The notes: generated by a model not told the origin, from the sequence alone. A stretch of 19,760 nt of DNA from an uncultured Caryophanales bacterium (GCA_905197045.1 CAJJXG010000024.1:1-19760); one strand, 5' to 3'; positions 1 through 7,356 are shown, counted from the stretch's first letter. Made by a program: numbers and translations.

Positions 1-7
1 ATTTCAT

Positions 8-47
8 AAAAAAGTACCCCTTTCCTAATGTCTAGGATTTGGGGTAC
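8..47 (-). terminator. Rho-independent terminator of the M18 aminopeptidase gene
   Basis: Read on the minus strand, this is a two-part stem. The outer arms GTACCCC/GGGGTAC lie at 41-47 and 14-20, and the inner arms TCCTA/TAGGA at 33-37 and 23-27 close a 5-nt loop. Six T residues follow (complement of 8-13). It lies about 40 nt beyond the stop of the first aminopeptidase gene, where its terminator is expected. Confidence 0.85.
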
Positions 48-68
48 CTCTCAAACCCCGTTTTTTTT
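41..68 (+). terminator. Plus-strand terminator overlapping the minus-strand one
   Basis: On the plus strand GGGGT (41-45) can pair with ACCCC (55-59) across a 9-nt loop, followed by G and eight T residues (61-68). This would stop transcripts entering from the left. The arm GGGGT is shared with the minus-strand terminator hairpin at 8-47, so the two foldings exclude each other on a plus-strand RNA. The stem is short but GC-only and the T-run is good. Confidence 0.5.
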
Positions 69-87
69 AATTTTTGCTTATTTATAT

Positions 88-1455
88 TTAACCTTTAATT
101 AAGAAAGTCTTATAAGCAAGATAAGCTTCATAAACATCTATCTTACTAACAATTTCCATAGGTGCATGCATATTCAAGACAGCAACACCAGCATCGATTA
201 CATCCATATTTAAATTAGCAAGAATATAAGCGATTGTTCCACCGCCACCTTGATCAACCTTACCAAGTTCAGATGTTTGATAATAAACATTGTCTTCATC
301 CATAATTTTTCTTAAATGAGCAATAAATTTAGGTGAAGCATCGTTACATCCGCCCTTTCCTCTGCTTCCTGTATATTTATTAAAGACGATACCTTTATTT
401 AAATATGCACTATTTTTAAGTTCATTAACTCCAAGGAAAAGTGGATCAACTCCAGCTGAAACATCACTAGAAAGCATTCTAGAATTTGTTAAGGCTCTTC
501 TTAAAGCAAGCTCATTATATTCGCCTTTAAGGTTCATCACTTCAGCAATTAAGTTTTCAAAATAACGAGATTGAGCGCCAGTTGCTCCAACTGAGCCGAT
601 TTCTTCTTTATCAACCAAGATGCAGCAAGAAGTTCTTTGAGGTTTTTCAACTTCTAAAATCGCTCTTAAAGAAGTATAAGCGCAAACTTTATCATCATGT
701 CCATAACCAGCAATCATACTTCTATCAAGGCCATATTCTCTAGCCTTTCCAGCTGGTACAATTTCAAGTTCAGCACTTGCTAAATCTTCTTCTTCAATAT
801 CGTATTTTTCTTTTAAGAGTTTTAAAACGTTAGCTTTAATTGAATCTTTTTCACCATCTTTAACTGGTAAAGAGCCAACTGTTAAATCTAAATTTTCGCC
901 TTCTATAAATGTAGCAGCGCTTTTTTGCATTTGATCACTAGATAAATGAATTAAAAGATCGCTAATTCCAAAAACTGGGTCATTAGCATCATCACCAATT
1001 GCAATTTCAACTTCACTTCCATCTTTTTTATAAACAGTTCCATAAATTGCTAAAGGAATGGTCACCCATTGATATTTTTTGACTCCCCCATAATAGTGAG
1101 TGTCAAGTAAAGCAAATCCTGTTGATTCATAAAGTGGATTTTGTTTTACATCAAGACGAGGAGAATCAATGTGAGCGCCTAAAATATTAATACCTTTTTC
1201 AATATCCTCTTTTCCAATTACAAAAAGAGCAATGTTTTTTCCTCTATTAATTGAGTAAATCTTATCTCCTGCTTTTAAAGATTTAACGCTATTAATATCT
1301 TTAAAACCAAATTTTTCTGCAAGTTCAGTTGCATTTTTAGTGAATACTCTTTCAGTTTTACTTCTTGATAAAAAATCAATGTAATCGTGAGCAAATTTAT
1401 CAAGAGCTACTTTATTTTCACCTTCATATTTTGCATAAGCATATTTGTTATACAT
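88..1455 (-). CDS. M18 family aminopeptidase (paralogue 1)
   Basis: A 455-residue zinc aminopeptidase of family M18 (aspartyl aminopeptidase/LAP4 clan), which releases N-terminal residues, usually acidic ones, from cytosolic peptides. Visible metal-site motifs are AHIDSPR (His95, Asp97), GHDDKV (Asp254 or Asp255), DKEEIGS (Glu284/Glu285), SSDVSAG (Asp331) and NMHAPMEI (His430), so the binuclear site looks complete. There is no signal peptide, and length fits the family. The ATG at 1455 has an ideal GGAGGT at 1466-1471, ten bases upstream. The terminator at 8-47 closes it. A second, more divergent M18 gene lies 102 nt upstream (last base 1558). The DVSAG variant, rather than the longer His-Pro-Asn motif, is a subgroup difference. 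Family call is firm; exact peptide preference is not readable from sequence. Confidence 0.95.
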   Translation of the reverse strand: MYNKYAYAKYEGENKVALDKFAHDYIDFLSRSKTERVFTKNATELAEKFGFKDINSVKSLKAGDKIYSINRGKNIALFVIGKEDIEKGINILGAHIDSPRLDVKQNPLYESTGFALLDTHYYGGVKKYQWVTIPLAIYGTVYKKDGSEVEIAIGDDANDPVFGISDLLIHLSSDQMQKSAATFIEGENLDLTVGSLPVKDGEKDSIKANVLKLLKEKYDIEEEDLASAELEIVPAGKAREYGLDRSMIAGYGHDDKVCAYTSLRAILEVEKPQRTSCCILVDKEEIGSVGATGAQSRYFENLIAEVMNLKGEYNELALRRALTNSRMLSSDVSAGVDPLFLGVNELKNSAYLNKGIVFNKYTGSRGKGGCNDASPKFIAHLRKIMDEDNVYYQTSELGKVDQGGGGTIAYILANLNMDVIDAGVAVLNMHAPMEIVSKIDVYEAYLAYKTFLIKG

Positions 1456-1478
1456 ACTCTAACTTACCTCCGAGTAAA

Positions 1479-1506
1479 ATTATATCTAATTTATTAATTT
1501 TGTCTT
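1479..1506 (-). promoter_or_regulatory. Candidate sigma-A promoter of the first aminopeptidase
   Basis: Minus strand: a perfect TATAAT (-10) at 1484-1479 and AAGACA (-35, four of six consensus bases) at 1506-1501, with a 16-nt spacer. Transcription would start around 1472, giving a very short leader carrying the GGAGGT. It suggests the two M18 genes are not strictly one operon. Confidence 0.5.
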
Positions 1507-1557
1507 TAAAAATGATTTATAAGTAAATTTAACTACTCTTACTTTTTTCACCAATGC

Positions 1558-2904
1558 TTAAAGAGATTTATTACTTTTTCTATTTTCAAAAAGAATAATT
1601 TTGTCGTTATCTATTTTAAAAGCAGTTTCAAAAAAAGCAGACATTAACATTAACATTGAATAAGTATCTTCGCTTCCGATTGTTTCAAAAGAAGAATGCA
1701 TTGCTAATTGAGGAAGTCCAATATCGCAAGTTAAAATGCTTTCTTGAGAAATTGAAATATTGCCTAAAGTTGAACCGCCCCTTACATCACTTCGATTGAA
1801 GAAAACTTGATAAGGAATCTTATTTTCCCTACATAAAGTTTTAATTAAAGATGAAGTAAAGGCATCGCTTGTATATGCCATGTTAGAATTAAATTTAATA
1901 AGTAAACCTTTATTGATCATACAAATGTTTTTATCATCACTCATTTCTGGATGATTTGGGTGAATCGCATGTCCATTATCAGCACTTAAAACAAAAGATC
2001 TTTTAATAGCAGCTAAATAATCTTCTTCTTTTATATTAAAAGAAAGAGCAATTCTTCTTAAAGTTGATTTAAGAAAATCGCTATCTGCTCCTGAAAATGA
2101 TAATGATCCTGTCTCTTCATTGTTAAAGAAAGCCGCTATTTTTACTCCACTATCAATAGAGTTATTCTTTTCATTAATCAAAGCTTTAAGAGAAAGGAAA
2201 GCACTAGTTAAATCATCTTCTTTTTGACCGGAAATAAAATCATCATTAACGCCAACATATTGTGCCTTATCAAAATTATATAAATATAAATCATAAGAAA
2301 TGATTTCTTCATCGTTTTTTAAAAATGAATGTAGTAAATCATCAAAATAATGAGCATTATCTCCGCTACCAACTATTGGCAATAAGTCAACTTGAGGATT
2401 ATAAGAAAAGCCAGAATTAATTTGTCGATTTTGATGAATAGCGACATTAGGAATAATTGCTACAGCTTTTTTTGTATCAACAAGACGAGTATAAATCTCA
2501 CTACCTTTTTTAACAATTATTCTCCCACTTAATCCTAAAGGACGATCAACATAACTTGAATTAATTAATCCTCCATATACTTCAACTTTCCATTTTTCAT
2601 AAAAATTTGTGGAAACTGCAGGGTTTTCTTTTAATTTTAGAGAAGGCGAATCTAAATGTGAGGATATAATCTTATAATAAAAATCACTTGATTTAAAAAT
2701 TGATGGAGTAATAAAAGCAATTAAAGAATTTGAATTACGCATTAAAAAATACTTTTGGTTTGCTTTTAAGTTCCACACTTCATTTTCTTTTAACTCTAAA
2801 AAAGAATTATCTAGCAATAAACTTCTTATTTTATCTGCTGCTAAGTATTCATTATGACTCTCGTTTAAAAAATCAATAAGTTCATCATTTAATAAAGACT
2901 TCAT
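1558..2904 (-). CDS. M18 family aminopeptidase (paralogue 2)
   Basis: A second M18 zinc aminopeptidase, 448 residues from the ATG at 2904. That start is preferred because GAGGT lies 7-8 nt upstream. An in-frame TTG at 2940 would add twelve residues but has no ribosome-binding site. Motifs in the 448-residue numbering are SSHLDSP (His83, Asp85), a Gln-Lys-Glu-Asp-Asp-Leu stretch (Asp230), NNEETGS (Glu263/Glu264), SADNGHAIHPNHPE (Asp309) and QLAMHSSFE (His403), so all metal ligands appear kept. It carries the canonical His-Pro-Asn-His segment that paralogue 1 lacks. The two tandem proteins therefore belong to different M18 subgroups and probably have different substrate ranges. No signal peptide. 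The function follows from the family; substrate preference is unknown. Confidence 0.93.
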   Translation of the reverse strand: MKSLLNDELIDFLNESHNEYLAADKIRSLLLDNSFLELKENEVWNLKANQKYFLMRNSNSLIAFITPSIFKSSDFYYKIISSHLDSPSLKLKENPAVSTNFYEKWKVEVYGGLINSSYVDRPLGLSGRIIVKKGSEIYTRLVDTKKAVAIIPNVAIHQNRQINSGFSYNPQVDLLPIVGSGDNAHYFDDLLHSFLKNDEEIISYDLYLYNFDKAQYVGVNDDFISGQKEDDLTSAFLSLKALINEKNNSIDSGVKIAAFFNNEETGSLSFSGADSDFLKSTLRRIALSFNIKEEDYLAAIKRSFVLSADNGHAIHPNHPEMSDDKNICMINKGLLIKFNSNMAYTSDAFTSSLIKTLCRENKIPYQVFFNRSDVRGGSTLGNISISQESILTCDIGLPQLAMHSSFETIGSEDTYSMLMLMSAFFETAFKIDNDKIILFENRKSNKSL

Positions 2905-3006
2905 TTTAAGACCTCGCTTTTTAAATTTAATACTAGGCAAAAGTAACTACTTAATAATTACTAAAAACCTATTAAATTATATAATAAAGTCGCAAAATTT
3001 TCATTT

Positions 3007-3600
3007 TTAATGCGATAAAACAACAAATTTGCTAGCAAAAACTCCTACTACTACAAAAATTGTTGCAACAATAAACACTAATAAAATTAATAATATAATG
3101 TTAGCGATAAAGATTTGCTTTTCGTTAAGATAAACTTTTCCACTAAACCTATTAATGATTAAAGCGGAGGCTAGTAATAAACCAATAATAGCTAATACAA
3201 AAGAAATAATAACAAGTGGATTATTATCTTCCATTAATAAAGAATTAAAGCTATAAACTATTAAAGTACCGTCTTTTGTATAGGCGTTTAAAGCTGGTAA
3301 AAAAGCAACAATAGCATAAAATAAAGAAACAACTACATTTAAAAACCAAAAAACGAGATTATTTAAAGATAGTAACGCATCATATTTTGTTGTGTCTCTT
3401 CTCGTCTCTTCATTAATTATTTCTTTTTCCTCGACTTCAAAAACATCACAAAGTTTTTGAACTTCCTCTCGAGATGGAATATAACTATTTTTTTCGATTC
3501 GCTTAAGTTTTTTAGCATTAATTTGGCTATCTTTACTCACTTCTTCAATAGATAATTCTCTATTTTCTCTTAATAATTTTATCTTTTCTCCAACCGTCAT
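3007..3600 (-). CDS. XRE-family regulator with C-terminal membrane segments
   Basis: A 197-residue protein. Residues 1 to about 62 form a Cro/C1-type helix-turn-helix (begins VGEKIKLLRENRELSIEEVS; SREEVQKLCDVFEV at its end). The rest is strongly hydrophobic, with three likely transmembrane helices at about 78-103, 127-149 and 163-190. The design is a membrane-tethered DNA-binding protein, seen widely in Bacillota and usually of unknown signal. AGGT lies 6 nt before the ATG at 3600. A perfect palindrome 32 nt upstream (3632-3647) is a natural self-operator. No enzymatic or ligand-binding domain is visible. The HTH and membrane parts are clear; target genes are unknown. Confidence 0.85.
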   Translation of the reverse strand: MTVGEKIKLLRENRELSIEEVSKDSQINAKKLKRIEKNSYIPSREEVQKLCDVFEVEEKEIINEETRRDTTKYDALLSLNNLVFWFLNVVVSLFYAIVAFLPALNAYTKDGTLIVYSFNSLLMEDNNPLVIISFVLAIIGLLLASALIINRFSGKVYLNEKQIFIANIILLILLVFIVATIFVVVGVFASKFVVLSH

Positions 3601-3631
3601 ATCTTTACCTTACTTGCTGAAATTATTTTAA

Positions 3632-3647
3632 TTAAACGTGCGTTTAA
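3632..3647. promoter_or_regulatory. Palindromic operator candidate upstream of the XRE regulator
   Basis: TTAAACG-TG-CGTTTAA is a perfect 7+2+7 inverted repeat centred about 39 nt upstream of the regulator's start codon. Cro/C1-like dimers bind two-fold symmetric sites of this size, and it lies in the expected promoter region. The central CG-rich part is unusual in this very AT-rich spacer. Autoregulation is inference. Confidence 0.5.
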
Positions 3648-3772
3648 AAGATAGAGGAAAATTGAATTGTTGGGGCCTCTTAAAACTTTTTATTTACTAA
3701 ATTAATACTAATTAAATACTATAGACTGTAATTTTTACTCAAAAAACCTGCAAATCTAATGTTTTTTTCTAT

Positions 3773-5065
3773 TTATAGATGTTCAACTACACCAGAAAAC
3801 AAAACATTGTTGTAATGGTCGCTTATAATATAACCAAAGCTCTTATCAACTATAAAATCCGATTTAATAACCTCGTTTTCTTGTCTATCCGCACTTAAAT
3901 CCGAAGTAATAGTTACAGCCGCTCCTTCCATGCCTTTTCGATCTACTTTAAGTTTAGCGATGTGTCTTATCGAAATACTGTCAGGTGAAAAAGAATTAAA
4001 TAATGGCGATAAATCAGGAGTTGAGCTAAAAAGGTCCTTAATGCCAAAATCAATAGTCAACATATTGTTAATAATGCTATCAAATTTTGCTTCAAAGCCA
4101 GGAAAAATACATCTAGTAAGATAAATCTTTTCATTTTCTTGTTCACTTTCTTCTTTCATATAAGAAGTAGAGTCTAAGGCTTTTAAAATATTTTCACTAA
4201 TAAAAATATCGTCTATTGATTTATTATTTTCAGGAAGCATAAATGTTAATTTATAACCATTTAAAGTTTTTGCATAAAAAGAAGAGAAACTATCAGATAC
4301 ATAGCTTTGACCTTCTAAATAATTACCTACATAAAATTCTCTATCATTTGCAAAACTTCCATCACTATTTTTAAAACTAACTTCCTTATCGTATAAAGCT
4401 AAATCTTTAGCTTCTAATTGCCAAACATCTTTTAAATACAGAGTATTAAGGATAACGAATTTAGTAAAAGGATTAAAATCTAAATCAAGATCTAAAAATC
4501 CATTTGTCTTTTCTTTAATAAAATAGGCAATCTCTTTGCTAGCTTCTTCTGGATTATTAGTAAAATCAGTTTTATATGAATAGCAATAATATGCTTTAGC
4601 AAGTTCGCTTAACAATTCTTCATTAAAACTTAAATCATCGTTTAGCCAAATTGAATTTGTAGTACTCACTATTCCTTCATCAAAAGAATCATTTAAAGAG
4701 CGATACAAAGAAGCATAATTTTCATTTAAATTATCAAAATCCATATTTAAAGCATTTAAAATTTCTTGTTGTGTTTCTCCACTTGAAATTTTCGCAGCAA
4801 GACCAAGGCTTAAAAAAATTGATGAAGGCGAAAAAACGACATTATTGTTGCTTTTAAACTTTTTATACATCGCTTCACTAATTTTTGAAGAAAATTCTCT
4901 CGCTTTTAAATTTATATCGCGATAGTTTTCATTAATAGATTCACTATAAGAAAAACTGCCAACTGTATTTGCAGCATAAATTTGAGTTAAATTCTCTCCA
5001 CACGATGTTACCGAAGCAAATAGTGGAATAAATGTTAATAACTTTAAAATACTTTTATTTTTCAT
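3773..5065 (-). CDS. Serpin-type serine protease inhibitor, lipoprotein
   Basis: A 430-residue bacterial serpin. Residues 1-22 are a lipoprotein signal (lipobox Val-Thr-Ser-Cys22), so it should be anchored outside the membrane. Family landmarks are NNVVFSPSSIFLSLGLAAKI near residues 73-93, a breach/shutter region with LNTLYLKDVW (206-215), KLTFMLPENNKS (272-283) and the reactive-loop hinge VDRKGMEGAAVT (374-385). The loop ends before FIVDKSFGYII (404-414) and SGVV. Serpins trap proteases by loop insertion, and the Gly-Met-Glu-Gly-Ala-Ala-Val-Thr hinge has the small residues needed for an inhibitory serpin. The loop looks about six residues longer than in antitrypsin, so P1 cannot be assigned; Arg394 and the residues around it are candidates. 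There is no Shine-Dalgarno; a TATAAT ends 6 nt before the ATG. The likely role is defence against host or competitor proteases. Confidence 0.93.
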   Translation of the reverse strand: MKNKSILKLLTFIPLFASVTSCGENLTQIYAANTVGSFSYSESINENYRDINLKAREFSSKISEAMYKKFKSNNNVVFSPSSIFLSLGLAAKISSGETQQEILNALNMDFDNLNENYASLYRSLNDSFDEGIVSTTNSIWLNDDLSFNEELLSELAKAYYCYSYKTDFTNNPEEASKEIAYFIKEKTNGFLDLDLDFNPFTKFVILNTLYLKDVWQLEAKDLALYDKEVSFKNSDGSFANDREFYVGNYLEGQSYVSDSFSSFYAKTLNGYKLTFMLPENNKSIDDIFISENILKALDSTSYMKEESEQENEKIYLTRCIFPGFEAKFDSIINNMLTIDFGIKDLFSSTPDLSPLFNSFSPDSISIRHIAKLKVDRKGMEGAAVTITSDLSADRQENEVIKSDFIVDKSFGYIISDHYNNVLFSGVVEHL

Positions 5066-5487
5066 ACATATATTATAACTCTAAAAAAAATTGTAACTTT
5101 AAATTCGTCGCAATTTATAATTTCTTTTAAACCATCAGGATTTGATACTTTGCCATTTCTTGAATAAAAATAATTAGTTTGAAGGCTTCCGTAAAAAATC
5201 GCTAAACATGATGAAGCAAATAGCATAATATCGCCTGTTTCGATATTATGAGACTGATATAAATTTGTAGGCAAATCTTGATCAAGATAATAATAAATTT
5301 CATTACCATTTAACTCGTTCATCTCAATTTCTAGAGGTAAAAAAGAAAAATCGAATAAAAAAGATTTAAAAAACTTGCTGCTTCTTCTTTCTAGATAGAT
5401 GCTTAAGTCAAATGAATTAAATGGATGGTTATATTGGTAGTTATAATTTAATAAATAATGCTGCCTTGCTTTTAAGCAAAAGCCCAA
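5062..5487 (-). pseudogene. Damaged cyclophilin-like fold gene
   Basis: From about residue 25 of this 141-codon frame the protein matches the bacterial cyclophilin-like fold family (Cyclophil_like2 type). Signs are LPLEIEMNELNGNEIYYYL, LPTN, GDIMLFASSCLAIFYGS and YFYSRNGKVSNPDGL. The function of this family is poorly known. Two signs of damage are visible. First, the upstream 70 nt overlap a plus-strand gene fragment and lack a ribosome-binding site, so the true N-terminus seems lost near 5412-5420. Second, near the 3' end an eight-base T run (complement of 5083-5090) leads to the unusual tail FFRVIIYV. With one T fewer, the frame ends KVTIFLEL and stops at 5073-5075, as family members do. 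As written, the frame overlaps the serpin ATG by four bases (ATGA), which could look like coupling but may be an artefact of the frameshift. Confidence 0.7.
5072..5077 (-). promoter_or_regulatory. TATAAT box directly in front of the serpin start (leaderless?)
   Basis: On the minus strand a perfect TATAAT is followed by six bases and then the serpin ATG (5065-5063). No Shine-Dalgarno exists. If it is a -10 box, transcription would begin at or next to the A of ATG, giving a leaderless mRNA. The -35 region is weak: TTACAA lies only 13 nt upstream. Confidence 0.4.
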
Positions 5488-5653
5488 TTTATATAATTAC
5501 AATTGATAAATTATTAAATGATGATCGAGAAATTATATTTAAAAAATTCGAATCAGAACTTAAGTCCAATATTTATTTTGCATTGAAAAATACCAAGTTT
5601 TTTCAAAAGCTGGACAATTATTTTTAGATAGATTAACTAAAATTATTGGTTAA
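5421..5653 (+). pseudogene. Plus-strand gene fragment with frameshift, unknown family
   Basis: A 68-codon frame (5421-5627) has protein-like composition (SPIYIITIDKLLNDDREII, then FKKFESELKSNIYFALKNTK) and ends prematurely. Shifting frame in the AAAA at 5605-5608 continues the reading as Ala-Gly-Gln-Leu-Phe-Leu-Asp-Arg-Leu-Thr-Lys-Ile-Ile-Gly with a stop at 5651-5653, a more natural C-terminus. A stop codon immediately precedes the ATG and there is no Shine-Dalgarno, so the 5' part is missing. Its left end abuts the point where cyclophilin-like homology on the other strand begins, which suggests a rearrangement junction. I do not recognise the family. Confidence 0.45.
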
Positions 5654-5669
5654 ATAATAAATCGAAACT

Positions 5670-5903
5670 TCAAATAAAAAGCCTCACTTTTTGTAATTTA
5701 TATGATTTATCTGATACACTTTCGAAAAAATTTTGAAAGTGTTGTATCACATTTTTTTGAAAAATAAGGATATCTTGATCATTACGTGTTAAAAATAGAC
5801 AATAAATTACCTTAAAAGCTCCATTTACTCTACTTAAGGTTAAACTTCTGTTAATGAATATAAGAGATATAGCGAAAAATCTGATACACTTTCGAAAAAA
5901 TTT
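5670..5903 (-). other. Open frame of 77 sense codons without a start codon
   Basis: On the minus strand a frame stays open for 77 sense codons, ending in TGA at 5672-5670, with no ATG, GTG or TTG giving a sensible start. It runs across hairpin A and into hairpin B. Part of it reads SRVNGAFKVIYCLFLTRNDQ. In DNA this AT-rich such a stretch is moderately unusual, so it could be a gene relic, but no family is recognised. Chance is quite possible. Confidence 0.2.
5722..5759. repeat. Hairpin repeat A
   Basis: TGATACACTTTC at 5722-5733 pairs with GAAAG...TGTATCA ending at 5759, with a 3-nt insertion in the right arm relative to a perfect palindrome. The first 24 bases from 5721 are identical to those of hairpin B, exactly 160 bp to the right. 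Confidence 0.7.
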
Positions 5904-5917
5904 TCAAAGTGTATCAG
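5881..5917. repeat. Hairpin repeat B upstream of the DUF4143 ATPase
   Basis: A near-perfect inverted repeat. The outer arms CTGATACACTTT (5881-5892) and AAAGTGTATCAG (5906-5917) pair over 12 bp; inside, GAAAA/TTTTC adds 5 bp after a single bulged C. Its right edge lies 43 nt before the ATPase start codon, in the promoter/operator position. A terminator for transcripts from the left is the alternative, but the following T-run is short. Confidence 0.75.
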
Positions 5918-5960
5918 AATTTTTACAAAATTTGTGTTAACATAAAGAAGAGGTATTTAA

Positions 5961-7184
5961 ATGTTAATTAAAAGGACAAATTATTTAGAGCATATAAGAA
6001 AGTTTTACGATTCAAATTTAATCAAGGTTTTAACTGGAATTCGCCGTTGTGGTAAAAGCGTGCTACTAGAGCAAATCAAGCAAGAAATCAAAGAAGTTTA
6101 TAACATTGATGAAGATCACATAATCTCGATTAATTTTGAAGACGTAAGTTTTGCAGGTGTAAAAAACTTCCTTAAATTGAATAACTATATAATTAAGAAA
6201 ATTAAGGATGAAAAGAAATACTATCTCTTTTTAGATGAAATACAAAACGTCAGAAATTTTGAAAAAACACTTGCTTCTTTAAAAGCTACACAAAATGTTT
6301 CAATTTTTGTTACTGGAAGTAACTCAAAACTCTTATCTGGACGACTTTCTTCACTCTTAGTTGGCAGGTGCAAAGAATTTAAAATACTACCATTTTCTTA
6401 TTCAGAATTTTTAGAATACTACAAAGAAAATAACATTCCTCTTCCGCCACAACCCTTAAATAACTACATTCGTTTTGGTGGAATGCCACAAAGATTTGAT
6501 TATCAGGATGAAGATGACATCAAAGAATATTTGACAACATTATTTAATGGGATTATTGATAAAGACATCTGTAATAAACACTCTAATATTGATAAGGAAA
6601 GTTTTACTACATTGGCAAAATACGTAATAAGTAACGCTACCAAAGAGTTTTCCGCTTCTTCGATATCAGATTATTTCAATAAAGCTAATAATGAGAATAT
6701 ATTACGTTCAAATCTTTATCGTTATTTAGAAAAACTTGAACAGGCTTGCTTGATATCTAGAGTAAAACGTTTTGATATAGCAAGTAAAAGAACGCTTAAA
6801 CTAATAGAAAAACATTTTGTTGTCGATAATGGTTTTTTATTAGCATGTAGTCAATCAAATAGTATTTTAGTTAGCCACGCATTAGAAAACTTACTTTATA
6901 ACGAATTAATTTATCGAGGGTATGAGATTAAAATAGGTAAAACATATAAAGGCGAGATTGATTTTGTTGTCATAAAAAATAACAAAAAATGTTTTATTCA
7001 AGTTGCTTATTTGCTTTCTGATGAAGCAATAATTGAAAGGGAATTTTCTGCCTTTTCTTCCATAAAAGATTCAGCTCCAAAATATGTTTTTAGTCTCGAC
7101 CAATTTGATATGTCAAAAGATGGAATCAAACACATAAATATCGAAGATTTCCTTCTTAATAAAGTTGATATAGTTTTATTTTAA
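5961..7184 (+). CDS. AAA_14 / DUF4143 family ATPase
   Basis: A 407-residue P-loop ATPase with the classic AAA_14 + DUF4143 design. Walker A is GIRRCGKS (26-33), Walker B is YYLFLDE (87-93) and the sensor-like motif is TGSNSKLLSGRLS (118-130); NYIRFGGMPQ near 168-177 is the usual family motif. The C-terminal part has a PD-(D/E)XK-like layout: YNELIYRGYEI, GEIDFVVIK and FIQVAYLL. The last Glu-x-Lys position is Gln-Val-Ala, as in many family members, so nuclease activity is doubtful. AGAAGAGG lies about 7 nt before the ATG. It is the only intact plus-strand gene in the window. The bidirectional terminator at 7294-7326 follows, and two matching hairpins precede it. These ATPases are often present in many scattered copies. 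Their role is unproven, with defence- and toxin-like roles suggested. Confidence 0.93.
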   Translation: MLIKRTNYLEHIRKFYDSNLIKVLTGIRRCGKSVLLEQIKQEIKEVYNIDEDHIISINFEDVSFAGVKNFLKLNNYIIKKIKDEKKYYLFLDEIQNVRNFEKTLASLKATQNVSIFVTGSNSKLLSGRLSSLLVGRCKEFKILPFSYSEFLEYYKENNIPLPPQPLNNYIRFGGMPQRFDYQDEDDIKEYLTTLFNGIIDKDICNKHSNIDKESFTTLAKYVISNATKEFSASSISDYFNKANNENILRSNLYRYLEKLEQACLISRVKRFDIASKRTLKLIEKHFVVDNGFLLACSQSNSILVSHALENLLYNELIYRGYEIKIGKTYKGEIDFVVIKNNKKCFIQVAYLLSDEAIIEREFSAFSSIKDSAPKYVFSLDQFDMSKDGIKHINIEDFLLNKVDIVLF

Positions 7185-7293
7185 ATTTATATTTCAAGTA
7201 AAAAAGCTAACTTTTACAAGTTTATTTCTAGATTTAGCAAGTTTAATTCAACTATTTTATAAACCTATAAATAAAAGAATTAATTATATTTAA

Positions 7294-7326
7294 TGAAAAA
7301 CTCCTGAACAAACCAGGAGTTTTTCA
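7294..7326. terminator. Bidirectional terminator between convergent genes
   Basis: Perfect 13-bp stem TGAAAAACTCCTG (7294-7306) / CAGGAGTTTTTCA (7314-7326) with a 7-nt loop. A-tract and T-tract flanks allow it to end both the plus-strand ATPase gene (stop 7184) and the minus-strand lipoprotein operon (stop 7357). Confidence 0.9.
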
Positions 7327-7356
7327 AGAAAGAATATATGTAGAAAATAATTACTA

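Noticed and set aside
3930..4124. Plus-strand open frame antisense to the serpin
   Set aside because: It is a reverse-complement shadow of conserved serpin codons with no ribosome-binding site.
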